In this document: one piece after another, positions 1 through 13,600 of the stretch
How positions within the stretch are numbered: the first letter of the stretch is position 1
Layout of the letters: the number at the start of each line of letters is the position of its first letter
DNA from: Silurus meridionalis
Lineage: Eukaryota; Chordata; Actinopteri; Siluriformes; Siluridae
DNA length: 64,000 nucleotides
Assembly (NCBI RefSeq): GCF_014805685.1
Contig: NC_060900.1
Span: 3,900,601 to 3,964,600 of the forward strand
Direction of reading: 5' to 3'
Notes under the pieces: generated by a model
Databases searched by the model: none
What the model was told of the DNA's origin: nothing
What the model saw: the letters and a program-made list of their open reading frames with translations, nothing else
Made by a program: the position numbers and the translations under genes

Positions 1-940
1 ACGAGTAGAACGCCGCTGATGTCACCTCTTTATCGCGCTCGAAACCCCGAGGAGACGGACGGGGGATGTGAATATTCATCGAGAGGCGAAATGAAAAACA
101 CGGAAGCGTCGGGGGATGAGACATGAAAGCGGAGCCCCGGTTGGGTTGGAGAGCGCGAGAGAGAGGGTGGGACGCCCCGACAACATGAAAGTTCTCAGCA
201 AACAAACATTTTTAACAATAGCGCTTCAGATTCCCTTCCAATGTTGAAGGCGATGGTGGAATCGGTGTGTGTGTGTAGAAGGAAAACGCCTCGCTTGACC
301 CCGAGGCCCTGAATGTCTTTGAGTTGACGATCAAAATAATTTAATATAATATGTCAGGACTAAGTATCCGAGTCTGGCAAGATGGTGGGAGAGAGCACGC
401 GAAGCGAGTCAGGCAGAGAACCCAAACAATGCATGATGAAAAATCAACACGTACGAGCTCGCTTATTAGCACGCAAACACTTTATTAAATGTGAGCTGTC
501 TCCATGGGGGGGGGGGTGGTGAAGAAACATGAGGACTGATGGTGCAGCTCGAGCGCGTTGGAGATGTGGAAAGCTGGGTGAAGGGTGTAGCGAGTATTCC
601 ACAAGGTAAGCGCGAAGCCTGAGGGCGTCGCTGAAGCACCAGCATCGGTTTGAATCAGAGGGCAAAGGTCAACCTGACTCTCTTTCTCTCCTGTTTCTTT
701 TTCCTTTACACACAGAGCTAACCCAAAAAAAAAAAAAAATGAAAAAAACGCACAAACCATAAAAAAATCGATAACCCCCCCTTCCCACCGTCATGGCCGC
801 TAGTCGTTAACCGCTAACCGCTCGGCTTTGCAGGCCTTAAAGCTTTTTAAAAACAACGACTTTAAAATATACACACTGTAGGCCTGGGTTGAAGCTGCCT
901 TCATTACCATAACACATTTCTCCTCTCCCATCTTTCTCTA

Positions 941-971
<31 letters not shown>

Positions 972-1258
972 GCTGCCCTTAAGCATTTTTTTTTCCCGGA
1001 AAGAGAGGTTTCGTTGTCTTTATTTAAACGCTAGCTCGATTTGTTTAGCCGCTGCACGGGATTTCACGTCCAGGTTTCGAATCTGATTCATGGAAGTCTC
1101 ATTAATCGTTCCCGGCATCCCGGGGTGGTAATTCGTACAGGCGCGGTAAAGAGAGAAAAAAATAAAATAAAATCAGCTGTGCTAACATCTCTTGTCGCCC
1201 ACGGCTAGCGCACCACTCGCCTGCCAAGTGCCCATACACTGGAATAGCAGGCCATAGA

Positions 1259-1261
<3 letters not shown>

Positions 1262-1319
<58 letters not shown>
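1262..1319. repeat. (GA)29 microsatellite
   Basis: An uninterrupted GA dinucleotide tract of 58 bases in bin3 intron 5. Reading frames across it are spurious Leu-Ser repeats. Confidence 0.97.
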
Positions 1320-1322
<3 letters not shown>

Positions 1323-2454
1323 GAGCAGTGCTGCTGAAAGTGTTCGCTTTAGTGAAACTGACAGAGGGGTCAGTGCAGAGAGAGCGCATTTGCATCACAT
1401 CTGTTGTCTGGGAGATCTGCCGTGCAGCAGGCTGCATTAAATCGAGCTGTACTTATAGCGCGCCTCGCGAAAGGTTGCTATATTCCCGCGAATGCTGCTT
1501 TATTTTATTTTTTTCCCCCGGCGAATATTACGAACGAGGCCAGGTTCAACCGGGCATGCTAATTCAGCCAGAAACGCCTCGAAAAAGAAAAAAAAAAAAA
1601 ACCACTTCGAAACAAAAAGCTGTCTGCGGATCGAGGTAGGCATGGGAACATTTCACTGCAAAGCCGTGCTCGAGAAAACAGGCTGCTCTTATAGACTTTA
1701 AACAGTTATTACATAAATATCACATGAATATTAGTGTCCTGCTTTGAGAAGCACCAGAGGAAAAAAATTCCATCATCTACGGCATCTATGAGGATTTCAG
1801 CAACAAGTTAGTAAGGAACCAAAAAAATGAAAATAAATAAATAAAAACGCTCGTCGTCAGAACTGAGAGTGTAACAAAGAAGTGTAACCGATGCTAAAGA
1901 CAACGTAGATGTAGTCTGTATTGTAGTGTTGCATCAAGATTGCTAAATTACAGGAATTTTCAAGCCTGGAAACTTTCAATAGGAATAAAACTGGGAATTT
2001 ACAAAATTGCAGGTTCGCCTGTAACAGGGAACTTAAATGTAGTTAAAAACAAACAAAAAAAAAATCTTGCAGGATCATTTTGGTTAAAACAACCAGATTG
2101 AACGCAGGGCTGCTGAGGCCACGCCCCCTACATGCACAGTGCATTCATCCATAATTTCTTCGATCCTGCACACAAAATAACGTCTAATAAATGTCCATGT
2201 TGGCGAGTTTTCACGTAAATTACATACATTTATGTTTAAAATGTTGTGCTGTGTGGAAACTATTGTGCAACTAAATTACAGAAACAATTCAATCAAAGTG
2301 TCATTTTGTAAAATCTGTATTGGATTGGCGTGCATGTCGACTTATGACCAAACAAAATGTTAATATTCATGCTTGGATATGATACGGTTTATAATATATG
2401 CCTATAAATTCCTGGTAAGTTTCCAACTTGGAATAATTTCCCATGGAAAGTTTC

Positions 2455-2832
2455 CGGAAAGTGTTGAATCCTGGTGCTTTTGTGAGGCCGTGACCCAGTC
2501 GCTGTGGTTTTCACCGCTGTTCCTTCCTTGGAGCACTTTTGATAGACACTGTCCACTGCAGACCGAAAACATCCCACAAGAGCTGCAGTTTTGGAGACGC
2601 TTTGACCCAGACGTTTAGACGCCACAATTTGTCAAACCCGCTCAAATCCATACGCTCGGCCATTTTTCCTGCTTTGAACACGTCAACTTTGAGGACAAAA
2701 TGTTCACTTGCTGTCTAATAAATACATCAACACACTAACAGGTGCCATGATGAAGAGATCATCAGTGTTGTTCACTTCACCGCTCATAATGTTATAATGC
2801 TATAATGCTAATCTTACGCCTGATCACTGTAG
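2455..2832 (-). mobile_element. Tc1-like transposon remnant, internally deleted
   Basis: The minus strand encodes a broken Tc1-type transposase N-terminus (ASKRLGQSVSKTAALVGC, then YQKCSKEGT), which resembles the helix-turn-helix start of fish Tc1 transposases. The right end, with CATAATGTTATAATGC and then CGCCTGATCACTGTA, matches the ends of copies near 43,231 and 51,801. Most of the transposase is absent, so it is non-autonomous. Confidence 0.75.
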
Positions 2833-3353
2833 CTTTACAGAATATTGTTCAAAAAGTCAAACTCGGCCCCCGAGATGCTCCTAGACTATGGACTACCTTT
2901 GCCCCTGTGGGCGGAGCTTTGATAGACAACCACCTGAAAATTGAATCTTACATAATCCATTTTTTTTTTCCGCTCAAAAGGATGAGAAGAGAAGAGAAGC
3001 TTCAACACTTAAGACACAAGAGAATTTCTTTATGCCACCAGAGAACAAGACCCACAACAACGAAGTAGGCGGAGCGAATTATCTTGTGTTAAGTCACTAA
3101 GAATCGCCGGAGCTCGGAAAAAGCGACGCGAGTAACCCCGTCCGCTGGGGTATACGGGGTCAGCTGGTTGTCTGGAGAGCGGTTACTATTCCCCCGTGAG
3201 CTCATCTGCACTATATGATGCGCTTCAGGACATCAGTGGTGAAAAACCCGGCATGAAAATCAAATTTAATCGCTTATGGTGAAAAAAGGACACATTTTTT
3301 AAGCTGGAATCTTTCAATAGTGCAGATTTTGTCCGGTTTAGATGCCTAAGGAG

Positions 3354-3358
<5 letters not shown>

Positions 3359-3417
<59 letters not shown>
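3359..3417. repeat. (GT)n microsatellite
   Basis: About 59 bases of uninterrupted GT in bin3 intron 5. Confidence 0.97.
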
Positions 3418-3419
<2 letters not shown>

Positions 3420-3920
3420 GCAGAAGGGGGGGTATCTGTTGTGAGAAAACCTTACTCATACCCAATCTGCTAGAGGGTAACAGAGTTTATTTCAGCCAAA
3501 GCGAGAAACAACATTCGCATAAAATGTTTTCCGCTGCCAAACATGAAGTGCGCGGTGAAGATGTTGCGAGGCAGATTCGCACGTTTCTCCTTCTAATGTT
3601 TAAACAGGTACGGGATGGAACATGAACTACATTTTGTGTACTGCATTCCGACGAGCTGATCTAACCAGCATTCCTCGCCATCATTCCAATCGTGTTTGGG
3701 AGAATTTGAAGCAAGACGCAGTGGCGCGGCGAACGCGATCGCGTCTCGCACCGTTTCTGAGGCGACCTTTAAACGGCGTTCTTCGTTAGTGTGCGTCGTT
3801 ATGGAACAATCCAAACCAGACAATGCAACTGCTGATGGTGCAGGAGGGGAAGAAAGAAAAGGGGGGAAACTTGAAAGCACAAAACAGTTACAATACTAGG
3901 TAAAGTAAAAAATAAAAAGA

Positions 3921-3926
<6 letters not shown>

Positions 3927-3989
<63 letters not shown>
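3927..3989. repeat. (AC)n microsatellite
   Basis: About 63 bases of AC directly abutting the left end of the short element at 3990. Confidence 0.97.
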
Positions 3990-3992
<3 letters not shown>

Positions 3993-4300
3993 CCCCGAGT
4001 TACGATGTTTACGACTTACGATCTTCAGATGACCTTTTTACGTGGCAAGCGAACGTAGCTGCAAATGCTTCTGCCCAAACCGGTGCTCATGCACACACCC
4101 TCTGCCACTATCATATACATATAAATATATTTAGAGTTTAAACAGTACAAGTAGTGTAAATTCTCTAAATTATGTACCCCACACTACCCCATACTGATCA
4201 CCATTCTTAAAGACTCTTGGGTAGGTCAGGGCATGTCATGACTTACGATGTTTCCAAGTTAGGATGTGGTCATCGGAACGTATCTCCAGTCGAGGACTAC

Positions 4301-4301
<1 letters not shown>
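3990..4301. mobile_element. short inverted-repeat element (MITE-like) inside a CA/GT tract
   Basis: The left end reads GGTCCCCGAGTTACGATG. The right end, reverse-complemented, reads TAGTCCTCGACTGGAGATAC. The inner arms share ACTTACGATGTTTCC-type words. It is about 312 bp with no coding capacity. It sits between a CA tract on the left and a GT tract on the right, so it may have inserted into simple sequence. Class is unassigned. Confidence 0.5.
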
Positions 4302-4302
<1 letters not shown>

Positions 4303-4335
<33 letters not shown>

Positions 4336-4371
4336 CAATATATATATATATATCAACCTGCTGATACAGAG

Positions 4372-4417
<46 letters not shown>
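4303..4417. repeat. compound (GT)n-(TA)n-(GT)n microsatellite
   Basis: A GT tract (4303-4331), a short TA tract (about 4338-4353), a unique spacer and a second GT tract (4375-4417). All are intronic, 60-170 bases downstream of bin3 exon 5 on the minus strand. Confidence 0.93.
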
Positions 4418-4421
<4 letters not shown>

Positions 4422-4479
4422 GATCGATAAAGAGATGTGTAGAAAAATCAATGCGGCCACGACCTTCTCCAGGTCTCAC

Positions 4480-4616
4480 CTTCTCCAGGTTGAATGCCTC
4501 CATTCGTTTCATGGCTGTATCCAGAGAAATCATAGACTCCAGGAAGGCTTGGTCCTGCTCGCACAGAGGGTTATTCAGCAAGTCCACACTGATCTTTACG
4601 GCAGCTTTAGACATCG
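4480..4616 (-). CDS. bin3: bin3 coding exon 5
   Basis: A 137-base exon with acceptor TGTTTAG and donor GTGAGA. The two leading bases complete Ala, then MSKAAVKISVDLLNNPLCEQ and LDTAMKRMEAFNLEK follow, part of the BAR helical bundle and close to the mammalian BIN3 sequence. It ends in phase 0. This is the last bin3 exon I can find; the remaining roughly 150 residues are off the left edge. Confidence 0.94.
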
Positions 4617-7600
4617 CTAAACAGCAGCAAATAAATAAATAAAACAACATTCATTTAAATCGAGAAAAAAAAAAAATAAATAAATATTGTACGTGACGAA
4701 AAAAAAAAAAAAAAGAAAAAAAAAACAATCAGAATAATGAAGTGATCCTGGTTTGGGGTTGAGGTTTCCGGAGTCTGATTTGGGTCGAAGCAGACTCTTG
4801 GGTCTGATCCGAGCATCTGGAGTTAAAGCAGCCATGGCAGAAACGTGCATGAGCTGTAATTGGAGCTGGCACTCTGGAGCTCGATCGGAGCGCTTCGGAT
4901 GAACGACGCGCTCCGTCAGGGCTCCTGCTTATCGCTTCCGACGTGCGTCTGATTAGTAGACGAGCCCTTAATTTCGCTATAGATAATCATTCTTAATTAA
5001 TGCAAAAACATGGAAAGCATTGAAAAGAAATATTGTGGATTACGTTGCTTCAAAAATAATACTTGAAAAGTTGCTTTCCAGGCCAGAAGGTTTTTCATTC
5101 ATTCTGTTTTACTTCTCTATATTGAATTTTTGCGATTGCGAGGCGGAGTCTAAACAAACGTGCGGTCTGCCACTTAATATGTTCGTGGGGAGAGATCGAT
5201 TTCAACTGCGTTCCACACGTGAAACTAAAACTGCGTTCGAAACGGTTCGGTACGAACAAGTGTACCGTTACACCTCTATTACCTCACATACGTTTCTGAA
5301 TCAAAGGATGACACGTCATGCTTTAATCCATTTAAAGTCACGTGCTGTTCCGTGCACCAGTTATAATACTTATTAATAGCTATCCGTTTCGTTTCTGCGC
5401 TCTGGAATGCAAGAAAAAGAATAAATCGTGCGTGCGTTCTCCTCCAGAAAACCCCGCAACTCCTCGGCCATGATACACACCGATATCGGCTTCTGTGCTT
5501 TTCTTCATGTCTTTGTGCAGCTTCTTGTTTGGTCTTCCAACCTGAGAAGGGCAAACAAAACCTTATGAGTTTACAACCACCATAATTCGGACACAAACGG
5601 AGAGAATAATCTGCATGTCATAAGCTTGAAACGCAAAATGAAACGGCGTGAAAGCGCCTGATGCTGAAGTTCGCCGATTCTCATTCGGCGCCTCGTGACA
5701 GTAACACGCCGAGAAGATCCAAGGAGATCATTTTGCACGGTTGTTCCCTACTGTGACCCTTTCGCACGCGCTCGGGGTGCTAACATCTGCAATTATGGCA
5801 CTGTTGCAACTGTCTGCTGTGTGTGCGTGCGCGCGTGTTTGTGTGTGTGTGTGTGTGTTTGCGCGCATGTGTGTGTGTGCATCAGGGAGCTGTTCATTAT
5901 ATCAATTAAGCAGGAAATGAGAGGTTGGGAAACTCCCATGAGACACCAGTCACAGCGCACGTGGAAGCTTTGTTTAGGGCGAAGGCTGGAGGGAGGGAGA
6001 CTGTGGTTTTAGCGAGCTGTGGAACGAAATGCGTGAAAATTGGAAAAACCACGGCGATATATTTTTTTTCAAATAAAAAAAAAAATCAAACAACAAGGAA
6101 TGACAACGGCTAAAAATAAAAAAATAAAGTCGATCGAAATGTGTAAATAATTTTTTTTAAACAGAAAGACTGCCAGATGATGAAGCAACAGCCCCATACT
6201 AGGTGCTAATCGAGCCCCGGTGTCCCAGCTGCTCCGTTCTGTGCGCTAGCATGCCAACACCAGGCCTCAGTCCAACATGTGAATGACATGTAGTGTTACC
6301 ACAGGTCACAAACTAGCATATTAGCTTTAGATATGCTAGAATATAAAGATGGGAAATTTGTAAGGCATTTCTGAGACTCCAGAGAAGATGAAACTCCGGT
6401 GAAAGAGATCACATCGCTAAAGTTTGTGGACGCCTGAGCATGAGATTGGCATGTGCTTTACTCTTATAATATGCTCCAGATGTAGATTTTTGAGGAAGCT
6501 TATAGAAATTCTTATGCGGAACACATTTTCTTCATGGAGCTGGCTTTGTGCACAGGAGCTTTGTCAAGCAGGAACAGGTTTGGGGGCTCCTTCATGCTCT
6601 GGCATCCAGAAAACATTCTGTACAATTTTGTGCCTCCAGCTTTGTAGAAACATTTTTGGGGAAGAACCTCGAATGGCTGGAAAAGTCTGAAATCCCGAAA
6701 CTTTTGTCCAAGCAGTGTGTTAGTTCGGTTCATGTTTAATGAGCCATTAATCCGCGGTTCACGTGCATGCCTATTAAATACAACAACGCGATAAAGGAAA
6801 GACGTGACTCGATATATTATTATCAATCCAAGAGCTTGGATGTCGATCTCAAGTCATAAAGGCTCTAAATGTCTTTCAAAATCAATTTCGCCTTTCTATA
6901 AACGCTTTTTAATTGAAAAATATTCAACATTAAGATAAGCATCAGACCACCGCGCTGTGACTCCAGTCACAGACTTGTATTCGTCTATCTACGCCCACAC
7001 TGTGCGTGTCAGCGCGATCCTTCGCATAAGGGTCCGGGGTTTATCTCAACCAATCGGTGTGTTAACACTCCTACTCAGGTACCTGAAGCAGAAAGGTGTA
7101 GTCATGTGACGGAGGATTTTCGGGTGTGGGGCGGCGGCTCGGGGTTTTTTTTTTTCTTCTTTTAGACTGAGAGCAGAGTGCTCGATACCGAAACTAAAAT
7201 GAGCAACCTGGTTATTTCAGCAATCAGAGACGTCATGGAACGCTTGATATATTAGCGTTTGTGTTGGTTGCCGCTGGCGATGAACGCATGCTGTGCGTTA
7301 TGTTCAGGATCTAAGGGCCATGTCGGCATGAAAACGCTCTCCAAAGCGGATTTTTGAATTTATGCGGATTAGTGTAGACGAGCCTAAATGGGATCTTTAT
7401 TATGGAGTGTAGCGAGTGGAGTTAACAGCTCTATATACGCTATATGACCAAAGTATTGGGACACTTGATTTTGCAGCCATTTCCGGTTCTTCCCCAAACT
7501 GTTATTGCAAAGCTGAATGCGCACAATTGTACGTTTTTGGATGCGGGAGCATGAAATTCTCCCTTCACTTGAAATAAGAGACCCAAACGTGTTCCAGCAT

Positions 7601-10600
7601 GACATATTACATCATATTAGATCTTTCATTGGGTCAGTTGAAGGTTCTGGAGGAAGATGTGGTTTGTGTTCTTGATATTCCAAAGAAAAAAAAAAAAAAA
7701 AGCCTTAAACCGGTACCTGATCCAGATATTCATCTCATTAGTTTCTTCTGTAAATGTTGTACATTTAATTATATTATAAAATCAAAGAGAAATGGTCTCC
7801 AAGACTAGGACCTTGAATCTTCAGGCATATCCTCTGCATATCCTCTGCATTCCTGCACTCATTAGTGTGAAAGAATTCATCCTACTGGGAGCCCAGCGCC
7901 AGCCTGAGGGCCTGTTAGTTCTTTCACCAGCGGATTCCCAATCCAGCGAAACTTCTATCTTTTATTTTCCACGCACACTTCAAACTTTTTTTTTTCTTCC
8001 TTTAGCACACCTATCCTATTTTAATAGATCATTCGCTACCGTCAAGAAAAAGGAGCCGTGCGCTGGACATATTCGTATCAGGGAACGCTAACGAAACACA
8101 TCGCTGAACACCTGTCAACTTACTTCTGGAGCTTCTCATATTCCCGCTCAAAGTCTCTTTCAACCTGCGAAGGAAACAGAACACACAGAGAGATACGAGT
8201 TAAACAGACTGCTCTAGTTTTCGGCGCTTTGCTCTGCCGCGATGCGCCGTGGATCAGAGCGAAAAGCCGGTTCTCGGTTAATAACTTGTGATGGTGATTT
8301 GTATTTGGGTTGACGTGAAAACAGAATGGAAGATTAAATAAATCTGAGAGGCCCAAAAAACAAGCAAAAAAAAAAAAAACACATCCTCTTTTCATTTGAT
8401 TTGTAATGAAGCAGTCCTGGCTCTGGCTGTCCGTGCCACGGTGCCGGTGTGAGCGTGTTTGGATAGTGTGTGTGAAGTGGTGTGTGAAGGTTCCTGTTCT
8501 GCGGTTCTTGTGGGCACATGGTGCAAATAAACAGTTTACAGGATGGTAGCCATGCAGGCTGCTTCAGTGACGTGCCTGTCCTCTGAACTGCCCACGAGTG
8601 GGGTCTGCATTTTGTGTGTGTGATAACAGGAAGGAGACGGAGGAAAGGGCCGAGGCGGACAGAGGAACAGGGTGATGAGAGGAGGTGGTTTTGCCCCCAT
8701 CGATACAGAGAAAGAGGAAGCGCCTACACATGGACTCGGATGTGACTGTGTGCGCTTTTATTTGCTGGTTTCAGTGAAGCCCTGCTTGACTGAACTTGCT
8801 TTTATTCCTACTTTGTCTGTGTTTCACTTAAACAACATCCCAGTCCTGTAAATTTTAAGTGGACGTCTGTTCGGGGCACTTTGGATTATCCTTTATAGGT
8901 TCGCTCAATAAAAAAAAAACTATATTTCATAGCGTGATGGTATTTTTCTGAAAACAGCTGGAATGTTCAGACACACAATAATTAAACTTTTAGTGGAAGA
9001 TGTTTTGAGTGCTGGGACGGCCGCTGTCCTGTCCACTCCGGAAATGTCTCCGTGGTGAGCGCCCTGGGGAATGTTTGCAGGCCAGTCACGCTCGATTTCA
9101 GCGAGAAAAAGTGCTGTCTGTCTGCCGAGAACGTCGAGGGAAATTCGTTTGGGAATAAATACACAAAAAGTTCACTCATTTACATTTTTTTGTTTTTATC
9201 CTACATTCTGTAAAGCTGCTTTGAGACACTGTCCATTGTGAAAAACCGCTTGAGTAACTCAAACAATTCATTTACAAAAATACATAGAGGCAACTTAATT
9301 AACATCGTTTAGTCCATTTAACTAAACACGGAGCATTGTGTTTCCCACGGACCATTTTTACTGACGCGCCACCCGCTAAACTCTGGACTGCTCTGGACAG
9401 GTAAACACAGGAGACACTGCAGAATTAAAAAAATGGAGGAAAGGGAAGAAAACAGCGAGGGATGAGGAAAAGATTCATGTCAAAGAACACGACAGAAAGT
9501 TTCCAAAGTTTGGGATCATTTCAAACTAAAACAAAGGAATCTGAAATGTATTTTAATTTTTTTTTACTTAAAATTACTTGTTAGTAATGGTGCTCTTAAA
9601 GAAAAAGTACTTCTTATCCAAATACTCGATTAATCGATAAAATCATTGTTAAAATACTCAGCAGCCCGGTTTGAATTGAATATTAGCTTATATAAAACGT
9701 GTGCCGTCTGAATAAATAATCCGGGAGCTATTTGTGATTAGCGTTAAGACAACACTGAGCAGCTGTTAAAAAGTGCCTTGCACAAGTATTCACTCCCCTC
9801 TTCATCTTGGCCATATTTGTAGTATGATAAGCAGTTCGAGAAGCTGGTCAGAGGACAAGCATCGCCTCCACAATCTGGGCTTTATGGAAGAGTGGTGAGT
9901 CATATGCAACTTTATTTGGAGTTTGTCAAAAAGCGTTTTTGGACACTCGGTAAACATGTGGAAAAAGCCCCGTGTCTGTCGGAACTAAAACGGAGCTGTC
10001 TGGGTTTGGGACAAAAAAATGCTACGTTTGGCAGAAACCCAACAATGCGCCTTATCTTGAGAAAACAGTCCCCACAGTAACGCATAATGGTGGCAGCATC
10101 AGGAGAAGGAGCTACTCTTGGTCACTTTGTATGTTGCCTCCATATCCAGTCAGTTGTTATTCTAAAGGAAGGCTCCTTTAGAATAACAACTACAAATCGA
10201 AAGTAGAAACACGGTACAAAATATACTCCAGTAAAAATAAAAGTGCTCCCTTCAAACTTTCACTGAAGTACAAAAGGCCTTCAAAATCTACTTAAGCATA
10301 CCCAGGTAATATTATCTATTATGGCTATAATGTTCCTATTATCATTTTTGTCCAGCAGGGGACAGTAGTGAAGTAAATGTCATTCGTTACTGTACTTAAG
10401 TACCTTTGTTGCTTGTCTGTACTTGGGGAGACTTTTACTTCACGTCATTTCAAAGTCCGATATTGTTGACTACATTTTCCGAAATCAGTCGTTGCTTTTT
10501 ATTTACAAAGAAAAAAACACAACTGGACAAACACGCAGCAATCCACCAATCAGGTTCGATCACACGCTCTGTTTTGATTGGCGCTTGGTGTCTACTCATC

Positions 10601-13600
10601 ACTAACATACAGTATAACAGCAAGCAGAACATTTACAGAGGAATAAACGATGGAGGAAACTCCTGACTCGAAATCGCCACAACACACGTGGCCTTGTTTG
10701 TGTGATTCTTTTTAAGTAGGAAAAAAAGAGTTTGTTGAGCTCATGATCATTTTAATAGAAATTAATCAGTGTTTCAATCATTAATATCATTTCATTAATG
10801 GATCAGTGTGTTAAGAGTAACAGAGTCTTTTTACATAAACTGAGTTAATAAAAAAATAAATCAATGTACTTTCGATACTTGAGTACATTTGATGGCAAAT
10901 AATTTTGCTCAGGTGAATATTTACAGGGACACTTATTTTTAATCGAGTCATTTTACCTACTGTATCTCTACTTTAAAATCAACTACGTGGTTCGTGTACC
11001 AATGTTTCTGACACAAGACTCTTTGCTTAATCAACTCAGTTTATGTGAAAAGACTCTCAGCACAACAATCTGTTAATAGAATCATAAGAATGAGTGAAAC
11101 ACTGATTGATTTCTATTACAATTATCATGAGACTACAAAACTATAAAAAAACAAACTCGGGGGAAAAAAAAAAAAAAAAAAACACAACTCGAGGAGTCAG
11201 GAGTTTCTTCTATCATTTATTCCTCTCTAAATGTTTTGCTTGCTGCTGAACTGCATGTTGGTGATAAGTAGATACACACCAAGTTGAACAAGTTTTACAA
11301 AAATTGTATCAAAATTAAAAAACAAACGAAGCGTGCGCTCGACCCTGTTTGGTGCTTTGACCAGTGAAGTTTTTATCCACTCATGAATAAAAAAGGAACG
11401 ACCGATTTTGCAAAATGTAGTTGAGCTAAATGGTTTTGACCTAAAATAAAATAAAAGTTAAAGTAAAGTAAAGTTAAAATAAAAGTCTCCCTAAATAGAA
11501 ATACTTCAGTAACAAAGATACGGGGAAAAGCTACTGAAGTAATGAATTACATTTACTTTTTCTTATATTTGTGACCTATTTTTATGAACATTTAAGCAAA
11601 ACACAGTAAATTGTTATGTTGCTATATGGTCTGTGCATATGGTCATTTTCCGGGTAGACGTTTGGTGGGAAGTCCCCGTGCCAATGTGCATTTCAAGCAT
11701 GCTTTTTTACAGCGTCTGAAGTGTCCAGATCCTGACTCCCTGAGAGATTAAACATAAGTTTCGCTTTCTCTGTTGGATTGTGAACCTGGCGGTCCATTGT
11801 GGTTCTTCCAAAAACACCAGAGGAACAAAGCACACAAGCTAGAAGTGTTCTGGTTACCTTACCGTCTTTGAAACGATCTGTTTCTTCGGTTGCCCGATCT
11901 TAAATGGAATCCTAGAAAAAAAGGAGGAAAAAAACCAAAACAACATTAGTCTTTCTTACAGCTGAATAACTTCCAGTATAATAGAACAGGTTGCAACTTC
12001 TTGGTTTTTTCCATCTAGGATTAACGAATGTTATCGTAACTATATCAACATTACGACACGAAATGTATTCACTCCAACCGCATGTCACATCAGACATTAT
12101 TTATATACAGAGTAGTCGATTCTGGGATTCATGACCACAGCAGGTTCACGACGGATCATGAGACTCTACGTGAGCAGGAGACGCTGATTGGCTCCTACAC
12201 TGCTTTGTGAGCAAAGCCCCCATCATTCCCACTACACGAATTTAGCAAACTTCCCAAATTTACCCGCCGCATGGCACAACTGGGATTTGAACTTTGGATG
12301 TCACTTGGGACCTTCAAAACCTCGAATAGTGCACATCTATGATGTAGACTACAAAGGCAATTGTTAAGGTGTTGTGTCTGAAATTTTCATTTCAAAGAAG
12401 GCAAATTAATTCAACCACATTTTTGCATTCTAAAGGCCCCATATCAGGACCGTTAAAAGCAGACAAGGTACATTATGAAGGGTGTACAAGGGAACAAGAC
12501 ACACTATGAAGGGTGTACAAGGAAACGAGGTACATTATGAAGAGAGTACAAGGGAATGAGGTACATTATGAAGGGTGTACAAGGGAACGAGGTACATTAT
12601 GAAGGGGGTACATTATAAAGGGTGTACAAGGGAACGAGGTACACTATGAAGGGTGTACAAGGGAACGAGGTACACAATGAACGGTGTACAAGGGAACGAG
12701 GTACACTATGAAGGGTGTACAAGGAACGAGGTACACTATGAAGGGTGTACAAGGAACGAGGTACATTATGAAGGGGTACAAGGGAACGAGGTACACTATG
12801 AAGGGTGTACAAGGAACAAGGTACATTTTGGAGGGTGTACAAGGAACGAGGTACACTATGAAGGGTGTACAAGGGAACTAGGTACACTATGAAGGTTGTA
12901 CAAGGGAAGGAGGTACAATATGGAGGGTGTACAAGGGAACAAGGTACATTATGGAGGGTGTACAAGGAACAAGACACACTATGAAGGGTGTACAAGGAAC
13001 GAGGTACATTATGAAGGGTGTACAAGGAACGAGGTACATTATGAAGGGGTACATTATAAAGGGTGTACAAGGAACGAGGTACACTATGAAGGGTGTACAA
13101 GGGAACGAGGTACACTATGAAGGGTGTACAAGGGAACGAGGTACACTATGAAGGGTGTACAAGGGAACGAGGTACACTATGAAGGGTGTACAAGGGAAGG
13201 AGGTACAATATGGAGGGTGTACAAGGGAACAAGGTACATTTTGGAGGGTGTACAAGGGAACGAGGTACACTATGAAGGGTGTACAAGGGAACTAGGTACA
13301 CTATGAAGGTGTACAAGGAAGGAGGTACAATATGGAGGGTGTACAAGGGAACAAGGTACATTATGGAGGGTGTACAAGGGAACAAGGTACACTATGAAGG
13401 GTGTACAAGGAAACGAGGTACATTAAAAGGGTGAACAAGGGAACGAGGTACATTAAAAGGGTGAACAAGGGAACGAGGTACATTATAAAGGGTGTACAAG
13501 GGAACGAGGTACATTATAAAGGGTGTACAAGGGAACGAGGTACACTATGAAGGGTGTACAAGGGAACGAGGTACACTATGAAGGGTGTACAAGGGAACGA

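Larger units (their letters stand above)
1..4479 (-). other. bin3 intron 5 region (no exon seen)
   Basis: No sequence resembling the rest of the BAR domain was found on the minus strand here. The stretch holds a (CT)n tract near 944-971, a (GA)29 tract at 1262-1319, a Tc1-like remnant (about 2455-2830), long GT and CA tracts, and a short inverted-repeat element at 3990-4301. The remainder looks like unique AT-rich intron. Confidence 0.6.
5542..8123 (-). other. bin3 intron 3
   Basis: Contains an interrupted GT/GC tract (5817-5880), two remnants of a Tc1-like family (6420-6714 and 7432-7606) and an end fragment of another element (7320-7388). No exon seen. Confidence 0.7.
8165..11862 (-). other. 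bin3 intron 2
   Basis: Holds one copy of a two-copy dispersed repeat (9266-9700), a perfect short hairpin (10152-10191) and a long inverted-repeat element (about 10365-11565). 8165-9265 looks unique and AT-rich. No exon seen. Confidence 0.7.

Noticed and set aside
1..4479. Remaining bin3 exons
   Set aside because: Searched on the minus strand for the rest of the BAR domain; nothing matched, so they are taken to be outside the window.
12597..13385. Several 60-172-codon frames on both strands encoding repeated YLVPCTPF or VQGTRYTMKG
   Set aside because: Translations of the minisatellite, whose unit is near a multiple of three; present in all frames and both strands.
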